A DNA stretch of 48,661 nt from assembly GCA_018666065.1 (NCBI GenBank), contig JABJAO010000011.1:1-48661 (forward strand), in the 5' to 3' direction. The position numbers and the translations under genes were made by a program. Source of the DNA: Microbacteriaceae bacterium (GTDB lineage: Bacteria; Actinomycetota; Actinomycetes; Actinomycetales; Microbacteriaceae). Below are positions 9,046-17,221 of this stretch, piece by piece. Numbering within the stretch: the stretch's first letter is position 1; each line of letters begins with the position of its first letter. The notes below the pieces were generated by a model. The model saw only the letters and a program-made list of their open reading frames with translations. It had not been told where the DNA came from and ran no database searches.

Positions 9046-9051
9046 TAGACT
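9046..9051 (+). promoter_or_regulatory. -10 element of HAD-trmI promoter
   Basis: TAGACT ends eight bases before the ATG at 9060 and no Shine-Dalgarno is present. A very short or absent 5' leader is likely. Confidence 0.45.
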
Positions 9052-9059
9052 TCGTCACT

Positions 9060-9749
9060 ATGAGCCAGGTGGGAATGACGGCGGTGCTGTTTGACATGGA
9101 CGGCACAATCATCGATTCCGAGCCCTACTGGATGAGTGCGGAGCGCGAGTTGGTCGAAAGCTTCGGGGGAACCTGGAGCGAGGAACAGGGCTATGCGCTC
9201 GTGGGTAGTGGGCTGTGGAACTCGGCCAGTCTGCTCCAATCAGCCGGTGTGGCCCTGGAACTTGACGACATCGTCCACCGCCTCAGCGACCGGGTTTTGG
9301 CCCAGATTGAGGAGACGGTTCCGTGGCGCCCCGGTGTTCGGGAGCTGTTCTCAGAAATTCTCGAACACGGAATTCCCTGCGCGCTGGTCACAATGTCGCT
9401 GCGAAAAAATGCTCTAGCGCTCGCGGATGCGGTAGCGAGAGAGATGGGTCAGCCTGTTTTCCAGGCTGTCGTCGCCGGAGATGACGTCATAGCGCCCAAG
9501 CCCAACCCTGAGGCATACCTGACAGGCGCAGCCGCTTTGGGAGTCGCCATCGGACACACCGTGGCGTTCGAGGATTCCGCCTATGGCGCGGCGAGTGCGT
9601 TTTCCGCAGGCGCCATCACGATTGGAATTCCCCTGCACGTGGGTATTCCCCACACCTCGGTCCACGAAATGTGGTCGTCACTCCAGGGCAAGACCCTGGC
9701 AGATGTGGAGGCAGTGTGGCGCACCCACCAGAAATCGGAGCAATCGTGA
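9060..9749 (+). CDS. HAD-superfamily phosphatase (subfamily IA)
   Basis: 229-residue haloacid dehalogenase-like hydrolase. Motif I is FDMDGTIIDSEPYW with the nucleophile and general acid aspartates, motif II is VTMSLRKNA, the lysine motif is AGDDVIAPKPNPEAYL, and motif IV is AFEDSAYG. The helical cap between motifs I and II is of the small beta-phosphoglucomutase type. It probably dephosphorylates or isomerises a small phosphorylated metabolite; the substrate is unknown. It overlaps trmI by four bases (GTGA), so the two genes are co-transcribed. Confidence 0.88.
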   Translation: MSQVGMTAVLFDMDGTIIDSEPYWMSAERELVESFGGTWSEEQGYALVGSGLWNSASLLQSAGVALELDDIVHRLSDRVLAQIEETVPWRPGVRELFSEILEHGIPCALVTMSLRKNALALADAVAREMGQPVFQAVVAGDDVIAPKPNPEAYLTGAAALGVAIGHTVAFEDSAYGAASAFSAGAITIGIPLHVGIPHTSVHEMWSSLQGKTLADVEAVWRTHQKSEQS

Positions 9750-10732
9750 GCGTCCGCCGTGGGCCACTGAGTGTGGGTGACCACGTTCAGCTCCGAGGGC
9801 CCAAAGGCGCGCTCCACACCATCACGTTGGAGCCTGGCGGAAGTTTTCACACCCATAAGGGACAGATTTTTCATGATGATTTGATCGGCCAACCCGAGGG
9901 TTCCATAGCGACGAGCGACCGAGGGAGTGCGTACTTAGCGCTTCGGCCGCTGTTGGCGGATTTTGTGCTCTCGATGTCTCGAGGTGCGGCAATCATCTAC
10001 CCGAAAGATTCCGCACAAATTGTCTCGCTGGCCGACATTCACCCCGGCCACCACGTCCTCGAAGCGGGGGTTGGTTCTGGAGCACTGAGCCTGGCAATCC
10101 TGAGCACCCTCGGATCCGAGGGAACACTCACCTCCATTGAACGGCGTGAAGAGTTCGCCGACATCGCTCGAGCGAACGTGGAAACCTTTCACGGCGGGGA
10201 AGTGGCCGGGTGGTCCATTGAGGTGGGGGACTTCCAAGACCTCGTCACCGCGCACCCTGAAGGCAGTGCTGATCGGGTTGTGTTGGACATGTTGGCACCG
10301 TGGGAGTGTGTCGATGCGGTCAGTCATGTCCTCATACCCGGTGGCGTCCTAGCCGTCTATGTCGCAACGGTGACGCAGCTTTCTCGAGTTGTCGAAGCGG
10401 TGAGGGCCTCGGGTCGGTTCACGAATCCGGAATCTCTCGAAGTTCTCCTGCGTCCCTGGCACGTCGAAGGGCTTGCGGTGCGCCCCGAGCACCGCATGAT
10501 CGGTCACACCGGGTTCTTGATGACCGCTCGGGCGCTCGCCCCGGGCGTCGAGCTTCCCGAAACAAAGCGCCGGGTCGCAAAGCCTGAGTACTCGGATGAC
10601 GACGTGGAGGCGTGGACGCCCGGGGCGACCGGTCAGCGTCACGCGAGCGATAAGAAAATTCGCAAGACCGTCAGAAAAGCACAAGATCGCGCGAGCAAAT
10701 CCGCGAAAGATTCCCCAGTTACCGGCCAGTAG
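9746..10732 (+). CDS. trmI: tRNA (adenine-58-N1) methyltransferase TrmI
   Basis: 328-residue class I SAM-dependent methyltransferase that makes m1A58 in the T loop of tRNAs. The N-terminal beta domain (GPLSVGDHVQLRGPKG) is followed by IYPKDSAQIV, the SAM-binding motif VLEAGVGSGALS and VLDMLAPWE, all characteristic of TrmI. The lysine/arginine-rich tail of about 40 residues may contact RNA. GTG 9746 overlaps the HAD stop; the longer frame from 9671 would overlap the HAD gene deeply and has no family similarity. In M. tuberculosis the proteasome genes mpa, dop, pup, prcBA and pafA lie between this gene and pafB. Here only the FKBP-like gene does. Confidence 0.95.
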   Translation: MSVRRGPLSVGDHVQLRGPKGALHTITLEPGGSFHTHKGQIFHDDLIGQPEGSIATSDRGSAYLALRPLLADFVLSMSRGAAIIYPKDSAQIVSLADIHPGHHVLEAGVGSGALSLAILSTLGSEGTLTSIERREEFADIARANVETFHGGEVAGWSIEVGDFQDLVTAHPEGSADRVVLDMLAPWECVDAVSHVLIPGGVLAVYVATVTQLSRVVEAVRASGRFTNPESLEVLLRPWHVEGLAVRPEHRMIGHTGFLMTARALAPGVELPETKRRVAKPEYSDDDVEAWTPGATGQRHASDKKIRKTVRKAQDRASKSAKDSPVTGQ

Positions 10733-10735
10733 ACT
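10730..10735 (+). promoter_or_regulatory. -10 element of leaderless FKBP promoter
   Basis: TAGACT incorporates the TAG stop of trmI and ends six bases before the ATG at 10742. There is no Shine-Dalgarno, so a leaderless transcript is likely. Confidence 0.5.
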
Positions 10736-10741
10736 TTCGGT

Positions 10742-11734
10742 ATGCCCCAGCTTTCCCTGCTCAGTGTTCTCGGTATTTCCGTCGTTGTGGTTGCAGTAGG
10801 TGGGGCTCTCGCTGTGGGAACCCTGCAAGCAGCAGACAACGAACGCTCCTGCGATATCCCCATCGCCAGTGGAAAGGCGTCGGGCCTGGTGAGTGTCACG
10901 ACCGCAGAGTCTGGTTTACCCGAAGTCTCATTCCCCACCCCTCTGGTTACCCAATCCCGTCAGCTGACTGTTCTGACAGAAGGGGAGGGCGAACCAGCTC
11001 GCGAGGGAGGCTACGTCGACTTCGACGTCAGTGTGTTCGTGGGGCTCGATGAAATGTATTTGACGGGCTCAAGTTACAACCCCACCAATCCAGTCCGCCG
11101 ACCCGTCAGCTCCGAGCTTCCAGATTTCTTTGGTCAGGTGTTGGAGTGCCAAAAACCCGGCGCCCAAATCGCCGTCACTGCCGCACTGTCCGATATTTTC
11201 GGCGAGGTCGAAGAGGACAACTACCTCCAAAATTCCTCCACCGTCGTCGTTGTTCTTGACGTGCGCGACACCTATCCGGGCCAGGCAACCGGGGCTGCCA
11301 GGCTTCCCCAATCGGGACTTCCCACCATTACGCAGGCGCCAACCGGCGAGCATGGTTTCGGTTTCCCCAATGCCCCTATTCCCGACGAGCTCCGCGTTTC
11401 TGTTCTCAAGATGGGATCGGGCGAGGCTGTGAGCGACGGCGACCTCATCACCGCACATTTCACCGGAGCAGTCTGGAACACCCGGAGCATCTTTGTCTCG
11501 AGTTTCGACCAGGGTGTCCCGATGGGAATCCTCGTGGAGGACCAAACGGTCTCCGCTACCGGGCAGGGAGTTGTCCCCGGCCTCGCTCAAGCGTTGATCG
11601 GCCAGACAGTTGGCTCTCAGGTCCTGGTGTCGGTTCCACCATCCCTGGGATACCAGCCAGGGACCCAGCCACCGGGCGTCAGTGAAAACTCCACGCTGGT
11701 CTTCGTGTTCGACATTCTCGGCGTGAACAAGTAA
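10742..11734 (+). CDS. Membrane-anchored FKBP-type peptidyl-prolyl isomerase, probably degenerate
   Basis: 330-residue extracytoplasmic protein. Residues 6-28 form a single hydrophobic signal-anchor without a lipobox. Two FKBP-like regions follow. The first (about 75-195) is hard to recognise; the second (about 225-329) keeps the family frame: DGDLITAHFTGAVW, SSFDQGVPMG, GQGVVPGLAQALIGQTVGS, VSVPPSLGYQPG and STLVFVFDILGV. Several aromatic residues of the classical FKBP pocket are not where expected, so isomerase activity is uncertain and a chaperone role is possible. FKBP genes next to pafBC are common in Actinobacteria. It has its own promoter and is followed 35 bases later by pafB. Confidence 0.8.
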   Translation: MPQLSLLSVLGISVVVVAVGGALAVGTLQAADNERSCDIPIASGKASGLVSVTTAESGLPEVSFPTPLVTQSRQLTVLTEGEGEPAREGGYVDFDVSVFVGLDEMYLTGSSYNPTNPVRRPVSSELPDFFGQVLECQKPGAQIAVTAALSDIFGEVEEDNYLQNSSTVVVVLDVRDTYPGQATGAARLPQSGLPTITQAPTGEHGFGFPNAPIPDELRVSVLKMGSGEAVSDGDLITAHFTGAVWNTRSIFVSSFDQGVPMGILVEDQTVSATGQGVVPGLAQALIGQTVGSQVLVSVPPSLGYQPGTQPPGVSENSTLVFVFDILGVNK

Positions 11735-11757
11735 CGAGTCGCGAATAGTCTCAGGCT

Positions 11758-11763
11758 TAGGAT
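11758..11763 (+). promoter_or_regulatory. -10 element of leaderless pafB promoter
   Basis: TAGGAT ends exactly six bases before the GTG at 11770. No ribosome binding site is present between them. Confidence 0.55.
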
Positions 11764-11769
11764 GAGCGC

Positions 11770-12756
11770 GTGACCAAAGCCCAGGCAGGTGTGAATCCAG
11801 AGGATCGGCTCTTTCACCTCATTCTCGCCCTGATGGCCACGCGGATGGGGCTGACGAAAGAACAGATTCTCTCGACTGTTCGTGGGTACCGCGAAGACAC
11901 CGAAGCCGGGATGGCCAGAGACAGCCTGGAGCGCCGATTCGAGCGCGATAAGGACGCACTGCGCGAGCTGGGAATCCCGCTCGAGGCGACAATCCCGCCT
12001 GAAGATGACGGCAACAACAAGAACACGCTGTATCGAATTCCCAAAGGAGACTATGACCTTCCCCAGGGCGTTGAATTTACCGGTCGTGATATCGCCCTGC
12101 TGAATCTCGCCGCGGCACTCTGGCGAGAGGGAACGCTGTCTCAAGAAGCTCATGTTGCCACGAGAAAACTGCAGTCCTATGGCGTTGACATTGATGAGCC
12201 GCTCTTGGGATTTGCGCCGCTGATTAGCACCCGAGACCCCGCACTCCGAGCACTGCGTGACGCTCTGGATGCAGGTGTGCAGGTGAGCTTTTCGTATCTC
12301 AAGCCGGGGGAGTCTGAAGCTTCCGTGCGGCAGGTGTCACCGCTAGCGCTCGTGAACCATGAGGGACGATGGCACCTCTACAGTCACGAAGCATCCACAG
12401 ACCAGACGAAGACATTTCTTTTGCGCAGAATCGTCTCGAGCGTGACCCTCCTGGCCGAGCCCGCGGCCCCGGGCGCTGACAACGCCTCAGCTGAGGCGCT
12501 GGCGGATCTGGAGCAGGTTTTCGCCAGGCAGGTCGCAACCCTGGACGTCGTGGCTGATTCCGACGCCTGGAGCGCCCTATCGCAGCGTCGGGACACGACA
12601 GCGTCGGGGGGTAGCCTCCAGGTTCACTACACAGACCTCGATATTTTCGCGGCGGATCTCACATCTTTTGGTGATGATGTGGTTGTTCGAGGGCCAGAGG
12701 AACTTCGCGAGCGCGTGATTGCTCACCTGAAGAATCTGGTGGCACACCATGGCTAA
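11770..12756 (+). CDS. pafB: PafB, WYL-domain DNA-damage transcription regulator
   Basis: 328-residue regulator with an N-terminal winged-helix region (about 1-90, including LTKEQILSTVRGY and a charged ERDKDALRELGIPL helix). A WYL domain follows (about 150-235), whose signature here reads GRWHLYSHEA, with TKTFLLRRIVSSV after it. In mycobacteria PafB and PafC act together as a transcription activator of LexA-independent DNA-damage genes, probably by sensing single-stranded nucleic acid through the WYL domain. The pair has been named for its linkage to pafA, which is not in this window. The reading frame overlaps pafC by eight bases. Confidence 0.9.
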   Translation: MTKAQAGVNPEDRLFHLILALMATRMGLTKEQILSTVRGYREDTEAGMARDSLERRFERDKDALRELGIPLEATIPPEDDGNNKNTLYRIPKGDYDLPQGVEFTGRDIALLNLAAALWREGTLSQEAHVATRKLQSYGVDIDEPLLGFAPLISTRDPALRALRDALDAGVQVSFSYLKPGESEASVRQVSPLALVNHEGRWHLYSHEASTDQTKTFLLRRIVSSVTLLAEPAAPGADNASAEALADLEQVFARQVATLDVVADSDAWSALSQRRDTTASGGSLQVHYTDLDIFAADLTSFGDDVVVRGPEELRERVIAHLKNLVAHHG

Positions 12757-13738
12757 GCCTGCGTCTCGCCCCTCTACCTCCGACAACCTGCTGCTGTTAT
12801 TGGCCTTGGTGCCCTATGTACTTGACCGCGGAGAAGTATCTGTGTCGGACGCCGCGGTGCACTTTGGTCGCAGTGAAAAGGACATTGAGCGCGCTGTAGA
12901 GCTCATCGCCTGCGCGGGGATTCCCGGGGAAAATCTCGCGTACTCCCATCTCGATCTATTCGATATCGACTGGGATCTCTATGAAAATGACCGCACCATC
13001 ACGCTGTGGAACACCGTGGCGTTGGACAACAAACCCCGCTTCACCACGCGAGAAGCCTCAGCATTATTGGCGGGCCTGCAATATCTGGCAGCCCATCCCG
13101 CTTATTCGAGTAGGGCGGACTTGGATGAGGTCATGGCAAAACTCCAGGCAGGAACCGGGACGTCCACGCCCGTTCGCATAGCCGTCGCGGCTGCCACGGT
13201 TGCGGGACACGTCGAGATTCTCACTGACGCGATTGCTGCCAAGACCACGGTCACTGCGATGTATCACAACAAGCGAGGGGAAAGCGGGCAGCGCACACTC
13301 GACCCGCTCCTGCTGGAATCCCGCGATGCCACCTGGTATGTGCGCGCGTGGTGTCACACCCGGCAAGCGCTGAGAACTTTCCGCGTGGACTTTATGGAGA
13401 ACGTGGTGGCGACAGAGCACCCTCACGGCGACCACGCGTCGCTGATCGACGACATTTCCTCGGCGCTTTTCGACCCCTCGCCGACCGACGTCCTTGTCAC
13501 GGTGGAATGTCCTGCGCGGGCGCTGCCGATCATCGCGGACTACCTTCCCCGCGGGTTTAGTCCGCCCCAGGGGGACGAGACTCTCCGCATAGACATTCCG
13601 TTTGCGCACTATGGATCCCTCACCCAGTTCGTGGGAGCTCACCCGGGTCTTGTCACAGTGGTGGGACCAGCCTCAGCCAGAGAGGCCGTTGCGACGTTTG
13701 CCGCCCGCGCGCTCTCGCACTACGAACAGGTGTCCTAG
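12749..13738 (+). CDS. pafC: PafC, WYL-domain DNA-damage transcription regulator
   Basis: 329-residue partner of PafB with the same domain order. An N-terminal helix-turn-helix (RGEVSVSDAAVHFGRSEKDI) is followed by a WYL domain (about 165-230, RDATWYVRAWCHTR and LRTFRVDFMENV) and a C-terminal extension found in this family. The ATG lies inside the last codons of pafB, so stoichiometric coupled translation is likely. Together with the LexA-regulated cassette at the start of the window, both DNA-damage control systems known from mycobacteria appear to exist here. No PafBC-type promoter was recognised in the window. Confidence 0.9.
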   Translation: MAKPASRPSTSDNLLLLLALVPYVLDRGEVSVSDAAVHFGRSEKDIERAVELIACAGIPGENLAYSHLDLFDIDWDLYENDRTITLWNTVALDNKPRFTTREASALLAGLQYLAAHPAYSSRADLDEVMAKLQAGTGTSTPVRIAVAAATVAGHVEILTDAIAAKTTVTAMYHNKRGESGQRTLDPLLLESRDATWYVRAWCHTRQALRTFRVDFMENVVATEHPHGDHASLIDDISSALFDPSPTDVLVTVECPARALPIIADYLPRGFSPPQGDETLRIDIPFAHYGSLTQFVGAHPGLVTVVGPASAREAVATFAARALSHYEQVS

Positions 13739-13750
13739 AGTCCCCGGTGC

Positions 13751-13756
13751 TACACT
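13751..13756 (+). promoter_or_regulatory. -10 element upstream of tatA
   Basis: TACACT fits the consensus and is followed by a leader of about 25 bases containing a strong AGGGAGG seven bases before the tatA ATG. This is a conventional led promoter, unlike many others in the window. Confidence 0.5.
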
Positions 13757-13788
13757 CGTGCCATTGCACGCCATAGGGAGGCTTGAGA

Positions 13789-13992
13789 ATGTCGGGAAAT
13801 CTCGGAGGCTGGACCGGACTTATCGTCTTGGTCGTCATTGTGCTTCTTTTCGGTGCACCTAAGTTGCCCGCTCTCGCGAAGAGCCTCGGCCAGTCGTTGA
13901 AAATCTTCAAGAGTGAGGTCCGCCCTGGCGATGACTCCACCGACCAGGCTGAAAAACCCGGCTCTGAAGGTCCCGACGCTTCCGCTCGATAA
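13789..13992 (+). CDS. tatA: Twin-arginine translocase subunit TatA
   Basis: 67-residue protein with one N-terminal transmembrane helix (WTGLIVLVVIVLLFG), the TatA hinge GAPKLPALAKSLGQSLK forming the amphipathic helix, and an acidic polar tail. TatA oligomers form the pore for folded proteins carrying twin-arginine signals; the Rieske protein is a typical Tat client in Actinobacteria. ATG 13789 (MSGNLGG) is chosen over the in-frame TTG at 13783, because AGGGAGG is seven bases upstream of the ATG. tatC follows after two bases. Confidence 0.93.
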   Translation: MSGNLGGWTGLIVLVVIVLLFGAPKLPALAKSLGQSLKIFKSEVRPGDDSTDQAEKPGSEGPDASAR

Positions 13993-13994
13993 TC

Positions 13995-14786
13995 GTGGCT
14001 GCCAGTAGGCGCCGCTCGCCTGAAGGACGAATGTCCCTGGGGGAGCACCTCATTGAACTTCGTCGACGGCTGGGCATTATTGGTCTGTCCGTTGTTGCCG
14101 CAGCAATCGGGGGATGGTTTCTTGCCGACCCCGTCTGGGAGGCGCTCAGTCAGCCGATCCTGGAGATAGCTCGGGAGCGTAACCGTGATGCCGACATCAA
14201 CTACACCTCCGTCACCGAGGCGTTCGATACGAAGGTGGCCATTGCTCTAGTGCTCGGCATCGTGATGGCCGCTCCTGTCTGGCTGTATCAGGTGTGGGCA
14301 TTTTTTGTTCCAGCGTTGATGCGCAAAGAGCGGCGCTACGCTTTGGGCTTTCTTGCCGCAGCCGTGCCCCTATTTTTCTCAGGAGTCGCAATGGGCTGGT
14401 GGGTATTGCCCAACATCGTGGTGCTGCTCACGGGCTTTGCGCCCGAGCAGTCCTCCACTCTGCTCACCGCGCGCGTGTATCTGGATTTTGCGTTGAAGCT
14501 GGTGGTCGCGATTGGTATTGGCTTTGTTTTGCCCGTGTTCCTGGTGTTGTTGAACGTGATTGGGGTGCTCAGCGCGAAAGCCATCATCGGTGGATGGCGC
14601 TGGGCCATTGTCGTCATCTCCGTCTTCACCGCTCTTGCCACCCCCGCAGCAGACGTGGTGTCCATGATTCTGCTGGCGGTCCCCATGGTCATCCTCTATT
14701 TCGTGGCGGCAGGAATCGCGTGGCTCAACGACCGCCGCCAAGCCCGAAAGGCCGCGAAGCTTCTCGATAACGAGGTCTCGAGCTAA
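13995..14786 (+). CDS. tatC: Twin-arginine translocase subunit TatC
   Basis: 263-residue integral membrane protein with six predicted helices. The conserved N-terminal element SLGEHLIELRRRL, which recognises twin-arginine signals, is followed by the periplasmic loop FDTKVAIALVLGIVMAAPVW and the AFFVPALMRKERRYA motif. The GTG at 13995 gives a short basic tail (AASRRRSPEGR); ATG 14031 is an alternative start. No good Shine-Dalgarno is visible, but the gene begins two bases after tatA, so it probably relies on coupling. No tatB is seen. Confidence 0.95.
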   Translation: MAASRRRSPEGRMSLGEHLIELRRRLGIIGLSVVAAAIGGWFLADPVWEALSQPILEIARERNRDADINYTSVTEAFDTKVAIALVLGIVMAAPVWLYQVWAFFVPALMRKERRYALGFLAAAVPLFFSGVAMGWWVLPNIVVLLTGFAPEQSSTLLTARVYLDFALKLVVAIGIGFVLPVFLVLLNVIGVLSAKAIIGGWRWAIVVISVFTALATPAADVVSMILLAVPMVILYFVAAGIAWLNDRRQARKAAKLLDNEVSS

Positions 14787-14797
14787 CGCTCGCTCTC

Positions 14798-17209
14798 ATG
14801 ACCACTCTGAGCCCTGCCGATAAGTTTCAGGCAGCACAATCGCGATCCAAGCACCCGAAGCTCGAAGCGTTCCGGTCGGGTCTCAGTTTTGAGCTGGATA
14901 GTTTCCAGGTCGCCTCGTGCGAGTCCGTCGAAGACGGCAAGGGAGTACTCGTCGCGGCCCCCACTGGCGCAGGAAAGACGATCGTTGCCGAATTTGCCGT
15001 GCATCTGGCTCTGCTCCAACCACAGGTAAAAGTCTTCTACACCACACCGATGAAGGCGCTGTCGAATCAGAAGTTTCAGGAGTTAGTGGACACCTACGGA
15101 GCTGACGAGATTGGTTTGCTCACCGGCGATACGAGCATCAACCCTCGAGCACGAGTGGTCATCATGACCACCGAAGTGCTGCGCAACATGCTCTACGCCG
15201 ACAGTGAGCTCCTCCATGACCTGGGCTATGTGGTCATGGACGAAGTCCACTACCTCGCGGACCGCTTTCGAGGTGCAGTCTGGGAGGAAGTGATTATTCA
15301 CCTGCCCTCCAGCGTCCAACTGATTTCCCTCAGCGCCACGGTGTCTAATGCCGAAGAGTTTGGCGACTGGTTGCAGACCGTGCGCGGTCACACTGACGTC
15401 ATTGTCAGCGAAGATCGCCCCGTGCCTCTGCATCAGCACATGATGTTTGCCCACAAACTTCTGCCGTTGTTCTCCGCGCGCAAAGGCAAGCTCGAGGTGA
15501 ACCCCGAGGTGCTGCAAACATCTCAGATGCTCGGACGCGGCACGAGTACGCGCGGACACCGGGGGAGGGGAGCGCCTCGGTACCAGCGCTTTGAGGATAG
15601 GCGTCACCGGGTCTACCGCGCTGATGTTGTGTCGCTACTGGACGACAGTGCCCTACTTCCCGCTATTTTCTTTATTTTCTCCAGGGCTGGGTGTGACCAG
15701 GCAGTGGGACAGGTGCTCAATCGTGGAATCACGCTCACCACGGAAGAAGAACGTGTCGCAATCCTGGACCTGGTCGAGGATCGACTCGACAGACTCGATG
15801 ACGATGACCGAGACGTGTTGGGGTATGACTCCTGGCTGGATGGCGTTCTGCGCGGCGTGGCCGCTCATCACGCAGGAATGCTCCCCATGCTCAAAGAGGT
15901 CATCGAGGAGCTGTTTCGGCGCAAACTGCTCAAGGTCGTCTTCGCCACGGAAACATTGGCGCTGGGTATCAACATGCCCGCGCGAACCGTCGTTCTGGAA
16001 AAACTCGACAAGTTCAATGGCGAAGCCAGGGTTCCGATCACCGCAGGGGAGTATACGCAGCTCACGGGTCGCGCGGGACGGCGGGGAATTGACGATGAGG
16101 GACATTCGGTCATCATTTGGCAGACCGGCATCAACCCAGAAGCCGTGGCAGCACTGGCCTCCAGGCGCTCCTATCCGCTGAAGTCAAGCTTTAAGCCCAC
16201 CTACAACATGGCGGTTAACCTGATCGCTCAGTTCGGGGTCGAGAAGACTCGAAGCATCCTGGAATCATCGTTTGCCCAATTTCAAGCGGATCGTCACGTC
16301 GTGGAGCTCGCGCGCACTGTTCGCAAGAACGAAGAATCACTGGAGGGCTACACCGAAGCGATGACGTGCCATCTCGGAGATTTCTCTCTCTACGGCCGGC
16401 TTCGTCGGGAGGTGAGCGATCTCGAACGCCAACAGGGGACTCGGTCTCGGAAATCTGAGGCCATAAACCCCGCTGAAATCGCGCAGCGTCGTAAGGAACT
16501 CTCCCGCCACCCCTGCCACCAGTGTCCCGATCGGGAGTCACACGCGCGATGGTCAGAGCGCTGGTGGAAGCTGGAAAAAGAGACCGAGAAGGTTCGCTCT
16601 CAAATTCGTCGGCGCACGGGCGCTATCTCCACAATTTTCGACCGAGTGATGGACGTCTTGCTCGAAACGGGGTACCTCAGCCCCGGGGATGACGGCGTGA
16701 ACATCACCGAGCACGGGACCACTCTGCGCCGAATTTATGGTGAGCGGGATTTGCTCGTCGCTGAATGCCTGCGGCGCCAGGCGTGGCGCGATGTTGACGC
16801 ACCGGAGCTTGCAGCTATCGTCGCAACGCTTGTGTATGAACCCCGCCGCGATGATGGACCGGTAGACCCCCGCTTTTTACCCGGAGGAAACTATCCCAGT
16901 GCGCTGGATCACACCCGCAGGCTTCACCGAAAGCTCTCCGAGGTGGAGCAGGCGCACCAACTACCCAGCACCTCGGAATTATCGCCCCAGCTGGCTCTGG
17001 CAGTCCACCGATGGGCGCTCGGACACCACCTCGATGACATCCTCGAGGGCGATGACATTCAGGTTGGCGACTTTGTTCGCTGGTGCAAGCAAATCATCGA
17101 TGTACTCGACCAAATCATTACCGTCGGGGTTGGCCCGGTGCACGCGACCGCTCTCGAAGCCCGGGCACTGGTGTTCCGCGGCATTGTTGCTCTCAGTAGC
17201 GTCGCTTAG
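14798..17209 (+). CDS. helY: Ski2/Mtr4-like DEVH helicase HelY
   Basis: 803-residue superfamily 2 helicase. It shows Walker A AAPTGAGKT at about residues 53-61, motif Ia YTTPMKALSNQK, the DEVH box VVMDEVHYLADRFRG, motif III LSATVSN, and motif VI QLTGRAGRRGIDDEG. A C-terminal region rich in helices includes a CHQCPDRESHARW segment that may bind a metal or contact RNA. HelY proteins resemble eukaryotic Ski2 and Mtr4 and are thought to work on RNA, but their substrates in Actinobacteria are not established. The protein is about 100 residues shorter than the M. tuberculosis one. It starts twelve bases after tatC and is followed twelve bases later by lnt. Confidence 0.93.
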   Translation: MTTLSPADKFQAAQSRSKHPKLEAFRSGLSFELDSFQVASCESVEDGKGVLVAAPTGAGKTIVAEFAVHLALLQPQVKVFYTTPMKALSNQKFQELVDTYGADEIGLLTGDTSINPRARVVIMTTEVLRNMLYADSELLHDLGYVVMDEVHYLADRFRGAVWEEVIIHLPSSVQLISLSATVSNAEEFGDWLQTVRGHTDVIVSEDRPVPLHQHMMFAHKLLPLFSARKGKLEVNPEVLQTSQMLGRGTSTRGHRGRGAPRYQRFEDRRHRVYRADVVSLLDDSALLPAIFFIFSRAGCDQAVGQVLNRGITLTTEEERVAILDLVEDRLDRLDDDDRDVLGYDSWLDGVLRGVAAHHAGMLPMLKEVIEELFRRKLLKVVFATETLALGINMPARTVVLEKLDKFNGEARVPITAGEYTQLTGRAGRRGIDDEGHSVIIWQTGINPEAVAALASRRSYPLKSSFKPTYNMAVNLIAQFGVEKTRSILESSFAQFQADRHVVELARTVRKNEESLEGYTEAMTCHLGDFSLYGRLRREVSDLERQQGTRSRKSEAINPAEIAQRRKELSRHPCHQCPDRESHARWSERWWKLEKETEKVRSQIRRRTGAISTIFDRVMDVLLETGYLSPGDDGVNITEHGTTLRRIYGERDLLVAECLRRQAWRDVDAPELAAIVATLVYEPRRDDGPVDPRFLPGGNYPSALDHTRRLHRKLSEVEQAHQLPSTSELSPQLALAVHRWALGHHLDDILEGDDIQVGDFVRWCKQIIDVLDQIITVGVGPVHATALEARALVFRGIVALSSVA

Positions 17210-17221
17210 GCTTCCAGGCTG

